From: CAZUVM01 sp964623885
Lineage (GTDB): Bacteria > Verrucomicrobiota > Verrucomicrobiia > Limisphaerales > UBA8199
Direction of reading: 5' to 3'
Assembly (NCBI GenBank): GCA_964623885.1
Contig: CAZUVM010000173.1
Span: 1-42,871 of the forward strand
DNA: 42,871 nt
Shown in pieces: positions 26,439 through 34,465 of this stretch. The translations under genes and the position numbers were made by a program. How positions within the stretch are numbered: position 1 is the first letter of the stretch; the number at the start of each line of letters is the position of its first letter. The notes beneath the pieces are model-generated. The model searched no databases. It was not told the origin of the DNA and saw only the letters and a list, made by a program, of their open reading frames with translations.

Positions 26439-26752
26439 CTATAGATAAATGCCGCTCAGGCTGGGATGGTAACAATCTTTTTGCGGCAATCGAGACGTTC
26501 TGAGTCTTTTCTCTTCATGAACCCGCGAGATGAAGAGCCCTCACCCTGAGCCTAAGGTCAGTATGGTGTTCTCCTGCGTGGCCGCGATTTCCACCTGCTT
26601 CTTATCTCCCGCACCTCTCGATAGGTCCTGTTCAATTATACCAATACCGACTAGAATATCGGGATGAGTCCCCAGACTGTGGCATTGCGCCGACCGGTCG
26701 TATTTCGTGCTCGAAATCGAGTCTGTGCCGAGTCGCTGCCTGCGGTTGCGCC
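26439..26752. other. Divergent promoter region of sigma factor and ABC exporter
   Basis: This 314-bp gap between divergent genes has no open frame of note. It must hold both promoters. The only clear structure is the inverted repeat at 26511-26537. Confidence 0.5.
26511..26537. promoter_or_regulatory. Operator-like inverted repeat upstream of membrane-tailed sigma gene
   Basis: CTCTTCAT (26511-26518) and ATGAAGAG (26530-26537) are perfect 8-bp inverted repeats with an 11-nt spacer, 73 bp upstream of the sigma start. The arrangement fits a dimeric regulator site on one face of the helix, but no consensus is recognised. Confidence 0.35.
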
Positions 26753-28717
26753 ATGAGCACACCCGCTTCACCTCCTGTCCGGCCGCGATCCTCGCGCCGG
26801 CGGTATCACGCTTTCGTCGAAGACTACGAACATCGGCGGCTGGATGATACTATCGAGGACAAGGACAAGCCCAAACGCAACGGTGACCCGACGCCGCCGG
26901 AGGAGCAGCCGGCTTCGCCGGATTCAACGGGCGAGCGCAAAGGCAAACGGCGCGAGTATCTGCGTGAGTATTTGAGGTGGCTGTGGCCGCATCGTTACGC
27001 GGTTGCGGCGCTGCTGTTGATATCACTGGTAGGGGCAGGCCTGCAGATGGTTGAGCCACTGTTCATGCGGTTCATGATTGATGGCGTCCTGTTAAACAAG
27101 GCCCTGGATGCGGCGGCACGCTTTACCCGCTTGCAAATGACGGGCGCGGTGTTCCTGGGCGTGATCATTGTCTCGAACCTGGTAGGCGCGTTGCGCGATT
27201 ACCGGCAGCGCATCCTCAATACGCGGGTGATGCTTGCTCTGCGTCGCGCCTTGTTCGACCGACTTTTGCACTTGCCTCTACCCAAACTCTGGGACATGAA
27301 AACCGGCGGCCTACTCTCCCGACTCAGCGGTGACGTGGATACCACTACCGGCCTTTTGCAAATGGCCATTGTGTCGCCGGTTCTCTCGCTCATCCGGCTG
27401 CTGATCGCGGTCGTGGTGCTTTGCACGCTGAACTGGCGCCTGGCGCTCACGGCGCTGGCTATCATCCCCGGCGTGGTGCTGATGAGCTTTATCTTCGCGC
27501 GCCGCATCCGGCCCATTTACCGCTCGGTCCGCAAAGATGTCGAACACATTGACGGACGGGTCGGGGAGACCTTTTCCGGTATCCGGGTTGTGCGCGCATT
27601 CCGGCGTGAAGTGCGCGAGAGCCTCGATTATGCGCAGGGACGGCACACCGTTCTGCGCAAGGAACTGTTTGCCAGCCGCCGCGAGATGGTGCTCTGGACC
27701 TCCTGGGGTTTGCTGCTGGGGATTGTGAACGTGCTCATCGTGTGGTTCGGCGGCTACCTGAACCTGCGCGGGCGCGCCTCGATCGGCGACATTATGGCGT
27801 TCCAGTGGTACACCTTTCTGCTGCTGAACCCGGTGTGGAACATCGTGAATTCCTTCTCCGAATTGCAACGTTCACTGGCGGCGATGGAGCGGGTGTTTGA
27901 AATCCTTGCGATGGCTCAGGACAAGCCGGACCTGCCGGACGCGGTGGAGGCGCCGCGGATCCTGAAGGAACTCCGGTTCGAGCAGGTCGAGTTCGAGTAC
28001 CGTCCGGAGCGCCCGGTTGTGCGTGACTTTGAGGTAACTGTTCCCAGCGGTTCGGTCATCGCCTTGGTCGGGCGCAGCGGCGCCGGCAAGACCACGGTCA
28101 CGGATCTCGTTGCGCGATTCCATGACCCGACGCGCGGCCGTATTCTGCTGAACGGAACGGATATTCGGAACTTCCGCCTCGCCACGTACCGCGACCTGCT
28201 GGCGATCGTGCAACAGGACGTGTTCCTTTTCGACGGGTCGGTGCGGGACAATGTTGCCTATGGCCGGCACGATGCCACCGACGCGGAAATTGAAGATGCC
28301 GCGCGCCGCGCCAATGCGCACGAATTCATCGTTCGGCTGCCTGACCAATACGAGACCTTCATCGGCGAACGCGGCGTGAAACTATCGGGTGGCCAGCAGC
28401 AGCGTCTGGCCATCGCCAGAGCGGTGCTCAAGTCGCCTCAAATCCTCATACTGGACGAAGCGACCAGCAACCTCGACACTGAAAGCGAGCAACTCATTCA
28501 GGCCTCGATGGCGACGCTGCTGGCCGGGCGAACTACTTTCGTAATCGCGCATCGCCTCTCGACGGTGCGGCGCGCCGATTTGATTCTGCTGATGGAAGAA
28601 GGTCGCGTCATTGAACGTGGACGCCACGAAGAACTCATGGCCGCACGTGGTGCCTACTACGGCATGGTCCTGCGCCAGATGGAATCCCACGGCGGGGACG
28701 GTGAAGCGGCGCTTTGA
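26753..28717 (+). CDS. ABC exporter, fused permease and ATPase (MsbA/multidrug type)
   Basis: This 654-residue half-transporter has a charged cytoplasmic N-terminal extension (1-75, rich in Arg, Lys, Pro, Glu), then a six-helix type 1 exporter domain (about 75-375). The nucleotide-binding domain carries Walker A GRSGAGKTT, Q-loop IVQQDVFLF, signature LSGGQQQRLAIARA, Walker B ILILDEATSNLD and switch histidine in VIAHRLS. All ATPase residues look intact, so the protein should work as a homodimer. Lipid, lipopolysaccharide precursor or drug export are possible. The predicted N-terminal extension is longer than in MsbA; an internal start is not favoured by a better ribosome site. Confidence 0.95.
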   Translation: MSTPASPPVRPRSSRRRYHAFVEDYEHRRLDDTIEDKDKPKRNGDPTPPEEQPASPDSTGERKGKRREYLREYLRWLWPHRYAVAALLLISLVGAGLQMVEPLFMRFMIDGVLLNKALDAAARFTRLQMTGAVFLGVIIVSNLVGALRDYRQRILNTRVMLALRRALFDRLLHLPLPKLWDMKTGGLLSRLSGDVDTTTGLLQMAIVSPVLSLIRLLIAVVVLCTLNWRLALTALAIIPGVVLMSFIFARRIRPIYRSVRKDVEHIDGRVGETFSGIRVVRAFRREVRESLDYAQGRHTVLRKELFASRREMVLWTSWGLLLGIVNVLIVWFGGYLNLRGRASIGDIMAFQWYTFLLLNPVWNIVNSFSELQRSLAAMERVFEILAMAQDKPDLPDAVEAPRILKELRFEQVEFEYRPERPVVRDFEVTVPSGSVIALVGRSGAGKTTVTDLVARFHDPTRGRILLNGTDIRNFRLATYRDLLAIVQQDVFLFDGSVRDNVAYGRHDATDAEIEDAARRANAHEFIVRLPDQYETFIGERGVKLSGGQQQRLAIARAVLKSPQILILDEATSNLDTESEQLIQASMATLLAGRTTFVIAHRLSTVRRADLILLMEEGRVIERGRHEELMAARGAYYGMVLRQMESHGGDGEAAL

Positions 28718-28862
28718 CCAAATGGAGTGATGTTTGCCTCAGTCTCGCGGTGGAGCATCGATCGGCGCCGACAAGCGACCGTTTTATGATGACTGTTACT
28801 TGCAGTGTCCCGGTGGCCCCCAGGAACTAAATCAGCGCCGACCGATAAGGTGAGTCTAGCCT

Positions 28863-28909
28863 CCTAGGGTATGTACGGATACTGGGGTGAAACCCGCAAG
28901 CTATCCTAG
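28863..28909. terminator. Possible bidirectional hairpin between converging genes
   Basis: CCTAGGGTA (28863-28871) can pair with TATCCTAG (28902-28909) allowing one G-U pair, and an inner GGGT-GAA-ACCC hairpin (28885-28895) lies between. It is located 145 bp after the ABC exporter and overlaps the stop codon of the small gene at 28901. No T-run is present, so termination is only a suggestion. Confidence 0.3.
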
Positions 28910-29107
28910 CGGAACGGCCCAATCGCACTTAGTGCTGGGTTCTTCGCCGAAAATGTAGTGCAGTTCCACGTTCTTCAATTCGTGGTGCTTAACATAATCA
29001 AAGGCGTAGGCGTAGTCTTTGAATTCCTGTGCGAGCCGCCAATCTTCAACCCAGTTGCCCGCAGAAAAATATGCGCCCGAAATCGTTTGCCGTATTAATT
29101 TACGCAT
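28901..29107 (-). CDS. Small hypothetical protein, 68 residues
   Basis: This is a short soluble protein with many aromatic and charged residues (WVEDWRLAQEFKDYAYAFDYVKHH in two halves) and no transmembrane segment. Codon use and composition look like a real gene and the frame is free of overlaps with larger genes. No family was recognised. It lies between the ABC exporter (convergent) and the receiver at 29258 (divergent, 150 bp upstream region). Confidence 0.55.
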   Translation of the reverse strand: MRKLIRQTISGAYFSAGNWVEDWRLAQEFKDYAYAFDYVKHHELKNVELHYIFGEEPSTKCDWAVPLG

Positions 29108-29257
29108 GGCCCCGACAGTAACGGAGGCACGGGAATCTTCTCAATCGGCAGTTATTAAAACATGTCAACGGGTTATTAACACAGCGTCCGACTCGTGGAG
29201 TAGGTATTAACCCCAATTGCCGCCGGTATGGACCCTATTTATGGTGACTCTGCTGTT

Positions 29258-29728
29258 ATGTCTGAGCAGGCGTTGTTTCTCCTCGTCGAAGATAATCCCG
29301 ACCATGTGCTGCTGCTACAGCGCGCGTTTGTCCGAGCGAAGATTCTCAACCCCCTGCAGGTGGCTCGAAGCGGCGAGGAGGCCATCGACTATCTCGCGGC
29401 CAGGGGAAAATTCGCGAATCGCGACGAGTTTCCCATGCCTTCACTCGTCCTGCTGGATCTTAAGATGCCCGGCATCGATGGGTTCGACGTTCTGCGCTGG
29501 ATCCGGCAGCAGCCGGCGATCGGCACATTGCGGGTTGTTGTTTTAACCACTTCGAATGATACGAACGACATCGATTTGGCGTACACCCTGGGTGCCAACT
29601 CCTACCTCGTGAAGCCAAATGATTTTGACCTGTTTGTCCAGGTCGCAACGGCGTTAAGTGGTTATTGGGTTTGGCTCGATCATGCGCCCAATCCGGAGGC
29701 GACGCAAGTGGAGCTAAACCAAGAGTAA
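29258..29728 (+). CDS. Stand-alone response regulator receiver (Rcp1-like)
   Basis: This 156-residue single receiver domain starts at ATG 29258 (an upstream ATG at 29228 is possible). The acidic pocket is E11/D12 (VEDNPDH), the phosphoacceptor is D67 in LLDLKMPG, and T97 and K119 (LVKP) complete the site. An insertion after helix 2 (ARGKFANRDEFPMP) is typical of Rcp1-like regulators that pair with phytochrome or other bacteriophytochrome-type kinases. There is no output domain, so signalling is by protein interaction. No kinase gene is in the window. Confidence 0.9.
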   Translation: MSEQALFLLVEDNPDHVLLLQRAFVRAKILNPLQVARSGEEAIDYLAARGKFANRDEFPMPSLVLLDLKMPGIDGFDVLRWIRQQPAIGTLRVVVLTTSNDTNDIDLAYTLGANSYLVKPNDFDLFVQVATALSGYWVWLDHAPNPEATQVELNQE

Positions 29729-29792
29729 AGAACGGATCCCGCGATACTGCCATAGCACCGTCCGCCTCACTTAAGATTCCCGGAACAGGCGA

Positions 29793-30281
29793 TTAGTGGA
29801 CGGAAAGACCGTTGCCGGAGGAATTGCCTGCTTTTGCCATTGCGCGAGTGACATGGTCGAGGAGTTCGCGAAACCCGAACGGCTTCACCAGAAATGCCAC
29901 CGCGCCGCTCGCCACCGCTTCCTCGCGATTCTCCCAGCGGTCATTGGCCGAGACAACGATCACCGGTGTATTTTTCGTAGCTTCGGTTTGGCGAAACAAC
30001 CGCAGCGCCGCCAGGCCGCTCATGCCCGGCATCATCACGTCGATGAGGATTACGGAAGGCAAATGTTTCCGCGCCAGGGGAAGCGCTTGTGTCGATTCAG
30101 TGGTCGAAATGGTTTCGTAGCCACCACGCTTCAAATAACGCTCCAGAAGCCCCACCATCAATGGATCATCATCGACGATCAGTGCCTTGTAGACAGGCTT
30201 GGTGGCTGAATCGCTGCCCGGAACATCGGTTGCTCTCGCCACGCTGACTGAGGCGGACCGGTCATTGGTTGCCGTGTTCAT
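29793..30281 (-). CDS. Stand-alone response regulator receiver
   Basis: This 162-residue protein has a short Ser/Thr-rich lead followed by a receiver domain: acidic D37-D39 (VDDDP), phosphoacceptor D81 (IDVMMPG), S111 and K133 (LVKPFG). No output domain follows. ATG 30281 (or 30290) is chosen; the open frame continues to 30461 but the upstream part is low-complexity and does not resemble the family. It converges on the Rcp1-like receiver with 64 bp between stops. Confidence 0.88.
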   Translation of the reverse strand: MNTATNDRSASVSVARATDVPGSDSATKPVYKALIVDDDPLMVGLLERYLKRGGYETISTTESTQALPLARKHLPSVILIDVMMPGMSGLAALRLFRQTEATKNTPVIVVSANDRWENREEAVASGAVAFLVKPFGFRELLDHVTRAMAKAGNSSGNGLSVH

Positions 30282-30494
30282 AGCGCACATTTGCTGATTC
30301 TCTCGAACACAGTTTTCGGCTGTATTGGGAATGAGAAACAGCACATGCGGTGCCAGTTTTAGCAGGACGCTTGGGAACTCCGGCACCGCTGGTGGCGAGA
30401 TGCAGACAAAAGGCCGCCCAGGGATGCCGGAGCTCCCAGGGCCAAGGAGACCTGACCCCAAACCCTTCGTCAGAATTGGTGATGAAACGCAGGC

Positions 30495-30929
30495 CTACTT
30501 GGTTTGGGCGAAGAGCATCATGACGCGCGGGCCTTTCTCAGTCATGAGCTGATGGCGCTCCTCGTCGTGCCCGCGCGGAACCGCGAGTCCATCGCACGTC
30601 TTATCGTAAACAGGCTTTCCATCCACCAGAATCATGTAATGGTGCGTGCGATTGCTGAGAATATGATGAAGCGTCACATGCCAGGCGTCGAGCACGCCGT
30701 CATGAATCAACGGCACCTTTTGCCAATGCGTGAAGGAACCCACCACCTCGACTTTTTGCGGCTCGTGGGTCTGTCCATCGGGCAAACGCCAACGAAATAC
30801 TTTTGAGAACGTCTGCCGCCGCTCCGAGGGTTCCCGGTGCCCGTGCACCTCGGGTGCCGGCTCCGGAATGAGTGGCCCGCCTTTGGCCGCAGGCTTGCGA
30901 CCGAATAAACTGCCAAAACTTTCAAACAT
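30495..30929 (-). CDS. Small protein with AMPK/isoamylase-type glycogen-binding domain
   Basis: This protein has 144 residues from ATG 30929 (MFESFGSLFGRKP). Residues 45-130 form a CBM48-like beta sandwich: FRWRLPDG, VEVVGSFTHWQKVPL, WHVTLHHI and HHYMILVDGKPVYD match the pattern in which aromatic residues bind alpha-glucan. No catalytic domain is attached. An upstream start at 31031 would add 34 residues of no recognisable homology. It is probably a cytoplasmic glycogen-associated or regulatory protein; upstream of the receiver at 29793 on the same strand. Confidence 0.85.
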   Translation of the reverse strand: MFESFGSLFGRKPAAKGGPLIPEPAPEVHGHREPSERRQTFSKVFRWRLPDGQTHEPQKVEVVGSFTHWQKVPLIHDGVLDAWHVTLHHILSNRTHHYMILVDGKPVYDKTCDGLAVPRGHDEERHQLMTEKGPRVMMLFAQTK

Positions 30930-31025
30930 GTCAGAATAATCTAAGTATGGACCGAAGAGATTAGCATGCTCGCCGCGCGTTTGAAAAGCCAACAAACTGC
31001 CCAAGTCTAATACCAATTTGTAAAG

Positions 31026-31061
31026 CCTCACGCAGAGGTCGCAAGGGCCGCAAAGGTTTTT
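31026..31061. repeat. Single arm of GCAAAG-type repeat
   Basis: CCTCACGCAGAGGTCGCAAG continuing to GGCCGCAAAGG and a T-run is the same repeat family as 16662-16681 and 16717-16735. It lies between the glycogen-binding protein (divergent) and the beta-helix gene. Confidence 0.5.
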
Positions 31062-31145
31062 AATAAAAGAACGCGTTTTTTCAGTCTTATTCTGCTCTTG
31101 GAGAATTCTTTCTCCTTCACGTAGACTCGGTGCTAAAATCAGCCC

Positions 31146-32681
31146 ATGAGCTTGCTGAAGCGCGGTCCTTGGTCACAATCTTTCGGCTCGTTACTTTGCT
31201 TGCTTGTGGGCGCGTTGGGGAACTCACCACAGGCTGCCACAATCAATGTCAGTCCCGGAGACAGCTACACCAAAATCGAGTCGGCACAGCCGGGAGACCA
31301 GGTGGTGATTGCGCCGGGGACTTACGCGTTTCGCGTTTATCTCACTAAACAGGCACCTGCGACCAATCCGATTGTGATTCGCGCACTGGACCCGGCGAAT
31401 CCTCCGGTGTGGGACTTCGGCAGCACGCTGGTCGAAAATGCCCCCGGCAGTTACACCGCCGGCGACCGCGGCCGTGGCGGTTGGCAGTTCAGCGGTGCGC
31501 AGAATTATATGGTTTCAGGGATCGTGTTTCGCAATTGCCGCACAGCTTCGATGAACTCCGCAGGTATACGTTATTACAACGGCACGACCAATCTCTATGT
31601 GAAAGGCTGCCTGTTTACCTTGAACGATAATGGAATGACTGGAGGGTCGCAGGAAAGTGTGGCAACCGTCGAGTTCTGCGAATTCGCAACTAATGGGAAT
31701 GTTTCAGCCAGTTCTCCAACCCACAATATGTATATTTATGGCGGCACTTTTACCCTGCGCTACTGCTACGTGCACGACAGTTTGCAGGCACAAAACTTCC
31801 ACATTCGCGCGCGGGCGGCGACGCTGGAATACAACTGGTTTGCGCGCGCGCAGTCCTATGAAGGCGATCTGATGACGGACGGCGATTTCAGCGGCAGCGG
31901 CCCGTTCAGCCAGGCGATGACGCTGCGCGGCAATGTATTGGTGCAGGCGGCTGCGCCGGATAATCATTCGCAGGTTTTTGTTCTCTATAATGACGGCGGT
32001 CTCACCAACTTGACCATGTCGGCGCGCGTGCTCTACAACACATTTGTGGGTAACGGAGGAAGCGCCGCATTTGTCCACTTGTCCAATGCAACGGGCACCT
32101 CAATGAATGCCGAAGAGTCGGACAACCTCATTTACGGCACAACGCAGCCGATGTTGATTGAAAACACGAGTGTTGGAGTGGTGACCGGCGTGAACAATTG
32201 GCTTCCGAACGGCGCGACCGCCGGCAGTCTCACTGCTTCGGTGAAATCGGCAACACCTGGTTTTCGAAATGTGTCGAGTCAGGATTATACTCTCGGACCA
32301 GGCAGCGTGTGCATCGGGGCGGCGAATGCCGCGTTGTACGGCTTGCCAGGGAAGGAGTATTATCTGAATGAGATTACCAACTGCGAATGGCGCATCCGCG
32401 CCGCGGCCCGGGATATCGGCGCTCTCGAGAGCACGAGCGCGAGCACCGGGATGGGACCGTATGATCCTTATCCGCGGCCAAAAATGACGATTTCACATTC
32501 GGGGCCGAACGTGATTTTAGGTTGGCCTCTATACGCCGCTGATTTTCAGCTCTGGGAGGCAAACACGGTTCTGCCGGTTGGGTGGCTGCCGTTCGCAGGT
32601 TTGATGACCACGAATGCGGTGCAGGTAAGCACAGTGGCCCCGGCGCCGGGCGCGGGAGGTTTTTTTGAACTAGTGCGATAG
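31146..32681 (+). CDS. Exported right-handed beta-helix protein
   Basis: This 511-residue protein has a signal peptide (SFGSLLCLLVGALGNSPQAA). It starts INVSPGDSYTKIESAQPGD and VVIAPGTYAFRVYL, the N-terminal cap of many parallel beta-helix (pectate-lyase-like) proteins, and continues with repeating strands such as YMVSGIVFRNC, LYVKGCLFTLNDNG and TLRYCYVHDS. A DIGALE segment ends the helix, followed by a beta-rich tail ending FFELVR. Catalytic residues cannot be assigned, so lyase, polygalacturonase-like or purely binding roles are open. Its 3' end overlaps the convergent hydrolase gene by 12 bp. Confidence 0.88.
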   Translation: MSLLKRGPWSQSFGSLLCLLVGALGNSPQAATINVSPGDSYTKIESAQPGDQVVIAPGTYAFRVYLTKQAPATNPIVIRALDPANPPVWDFGSTLVENAPGSYTAGDRGRGGWQFSGAQNYMVSGIVFRNCRTASMNSAGIRYYNGTTNLYVKGCLFTLNDNGMTGGSQESVATVEFCEFATNGNVSASSPTHNMYIYGGTFTLRYCYVHDSLQAQNFHIRARAATLEYNWFARAQSYEGDLMTDGDFSGSGPFSQAMTLRGNVLVQAAAPDNHSQVFVLYNDGGLTNLTMSARVLYNTFVGNGGSAAFVHLSNATGTSMNAEESDNLIYGTTQPMLIENTSVGVVTGVNNWLPNGATAGSLTASVKSATPGFRNVSSQDYTLGPGSVCIGAANAALYGLPGKEYYLNEITNCEWRIRAAARDIGALESTSASTGMGPYDPYPRPKMTISHSGPNVILGWPLYAADFQLWEANTVLPVGWLPFAGLMTTNAVQVSTVAPAPGAGGFFELVR

Positions 32682-34019
32682 CGCGGACGGTGGCCCATCC
32701 GGCGTGACGCGAGCTTCGGTTGAGAGTTTGTAAATCTCGCCGCCGGGCGCGGTCAATTCGGCTTCGACAAGATAGGCGCGGAAACCAGAGGCAGGGGTAA
32801 CAACTTTTGCGACGACTGAGTGGTCAGACGACGAAGTCAGCGGCGTGCTGGACCAATCGGCTTTACGAAAATCGCGGTGGGCGGCATCGGCGGTCCACAG
32901 CCGGAAAGCCTTAGCGGGTCGATTCAATTTTACCTGCACCGTCACAGACCCGGGAGAATTGGTTTTGAATTGCCACGTCATGTTTGGCAGCGGTTGGCGA
33001 TCCGCAATCATTTGGAAGAAAGCCGCCAGGACAGGCTTGGCTTCGGCGCCCCCCGCGAGGTCATGGCCAGCATTGGGCGTTTGGAAAACCAATTTCGGTT
33101 CCGGCAGAGCATTCCAATAATTCCGCAACGAATCCACAACCCAATACGGATCATTGGTCCCCAGCAAAAGCAATTTGGGCATTTTATAACGAGCGCGATA
33201 GCTGTAGGGGTCGATCCAATCGCGGAGTTGCACCATGCGTGGTTCGTTCATGCGCTCGGGGAAGCCGTAACCAGTGTAATCGGCGACCTGGTCGCTTTGC
33301 CGGCCGTACATTTTGTTCGCCCACTCCGTTTGTACTTTCAGGTTCAGCATATCGATGACCATGGGAGCAATGGCAACGACCCGCGGATCCGTTGCGCCAG
33401 TGAGCCAGGTAGTCCAGCCGCGTTTCGAAGCGCCGGTAACCACAAACCGGGAGAGCTTCTGGTTGAATTCTTTCTGCGTGAAGTCCTGGATGGCATCCAT
33501 GGCGCGCACCGCCGACTTCACCATCGGGAAGAGCAACGGCCAGGTTGGATCGGCGCTCTTGAGGTACTGCTCAAAGGTGTAGGCAATGAGCGCATCTTCC
33601 TTGCGGCCATCGTATAACGGCTGGTTGGGCACGCGGTTAAGGCAGGCGGTTACTGCGCCGGCTCGCGACGCCAGCATCTTGAGCAGTTCAAATTCACGAT
33701 CCACCTTGCCGTCGCCGGTTATCAACAGCAGAGCAATGTCCGGATGATCGATCTTTGCCGGACGCACGACCAGAATTTGATGCTGCCAGACATTGCTGCG
33801 CCATGTCTGTGAGACGCATTCGAGGCGGGCTGCCGTGAAGCCATCGACCTCACGCCGTTCGAGCTGTTTCCAGGCGAAAGAAGCGTCGGGGCGGTGGACG
33901 TAATCAGCAAGCGCGTCAGGCGCCCCGGCAACGATCGCGGGTGGATGGCAAAGCGCGAGGCTGGCGGCCAGCAGCAGCGCGGTAGAAAATCGAGAAGGAA
34001 AGCTAGTAAAAGTACGCAC
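32670..34019 (-). CDS. PhoPQ-activated pathogenicity-related family hydrolase, exported
   Basis: This 449-residue protein has a signal peptide (FSTALLLAASLALCHPPAIVA). It is an alpha/beta-hydrolase of the PhoPQ-activated (PqaA) family. The N-terminal signature LADYVHRPDASFAW and VSQTWRSNVWQHQI match, the nucleophile is S198 in VTGASKRGWTTWL, the acid is in LLLGTNDPYWVVDS and the histidine in PNAGHDLAG. The substrate is not known in general. No PhoPQ system is visible, so the name refers only to family. It overlaps the beta-helix gene tail-to-tail by 12 bp. Confidence 0.92.
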   Translation of the reverse strand: MRTFTSFPSRFSTALLLAASLALCHPPAIVAGAPDALADYVHRPDASFAWKQLERREVDGFTAARLECVSQTWRSNVWQHQILVVRPAKIDHPDIALLLITGDGKVDREFELLKMLASRAGAVTACLNRVPNQPLYDGRKEDALIAYTFEQYLKSADPTWPLLFPMVKSAVRAMDAIQDFTQKEFNQKLSRFVVTGASKRGWTTWLTGATDPRVVAIAPMVIDMLNLKVQTEWANKMYGRQSDQVADYTGYGFPERMNEPRMVQLRDWIDPYSYRARYKMPKLLLLGTNDPYWVVDSLRNYWNALPEPKLVFQTPNAGHDLAGGAEAKPVLAAFFQMIADRQPLPNMTWQFKTNSPGSVTVQVKLNRPAKAFRLWTADAAHRDFRKADWSSTPLTSSSDHSVVAKVVTPASGFRAYLVEAELTAPGGEIYKLSTEARVTPDGPPSALSH

Positions 34020-34101
34020 TTCGTAAGAGTGTGATGGGGTAAAAATTCGTCAAGCCGCCATTTGCATTTCGCGCGATCTGAGCTTAACAATCTGGAGGAC
34101 A

Positions 34102-34419
34102 ATGGAATTGTATTACAAAGATCTGATCTCGGAAGAAGCTTCGCTGGAGAAGCTCGTCGATGATTTGATGCTCGTGGTCCAGGGAGCGGACGAGTTGGTG
34201 GAAGCTGTGGGAGCCAACGCGGAGCAAGGCCAGTTGCAGGAGATCGCCTCGCGTTTGGCGTGGCTCAAGAGCGGATGTCGTAACTTGCAGGTCAGCGCGC
34301 GGCGGAGCGCTTTGGCCGCGGACCGTTTGCTGCGCGAATATCCTTATTCCGCGGCGGGATTTGCGCTGGGGCTGGGCATCGTTGCGGGACTTTTTTTGGG
34401 ACGCAGAGAGGAGACATAG
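34102..34419 (+). CDS. DUF883/ElaB-YqjD-like membrane-anchored protein
   Basis: This 105-residue protein is helical and charged over residues 1-80 and ends in a transmembrane segment (SAAGFALGLGIVAGLFLG) with a basic RREET tail. This matches the ElaB/YqjD/DUF883 pattern, inner-membrane proteins some of which bind ribosomes in stationary phase. The GGAGG at 34093-34097 before ATG 34102 supports the start. The GH5/GH39-like gene follows 46 bp downstream on the same strand. Confidence 0.85.
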   Translation: MELYYKDLISEEASLEKLVDDLMLVVQGADELVEAVGANAEQGQLQEIASRLAWLKSGCRNLQVSARRSALAADRLLREYPYSAAGFALGLGIVAGLFLGRREET

Positions 34420-34465
34420 AGTTTTGGCGTGACGTAGGGTTTAGCCTCGGCAAAATCTTCGGGGC

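Noticed and set aside
28863..28909. Possible c-di-GMP riboswitch fold
   Set aside because: A GAAACCCGCAAGC word recalls GEMM-type RNAs, but the conserved core and a downstream gene in the right orientation are missing.
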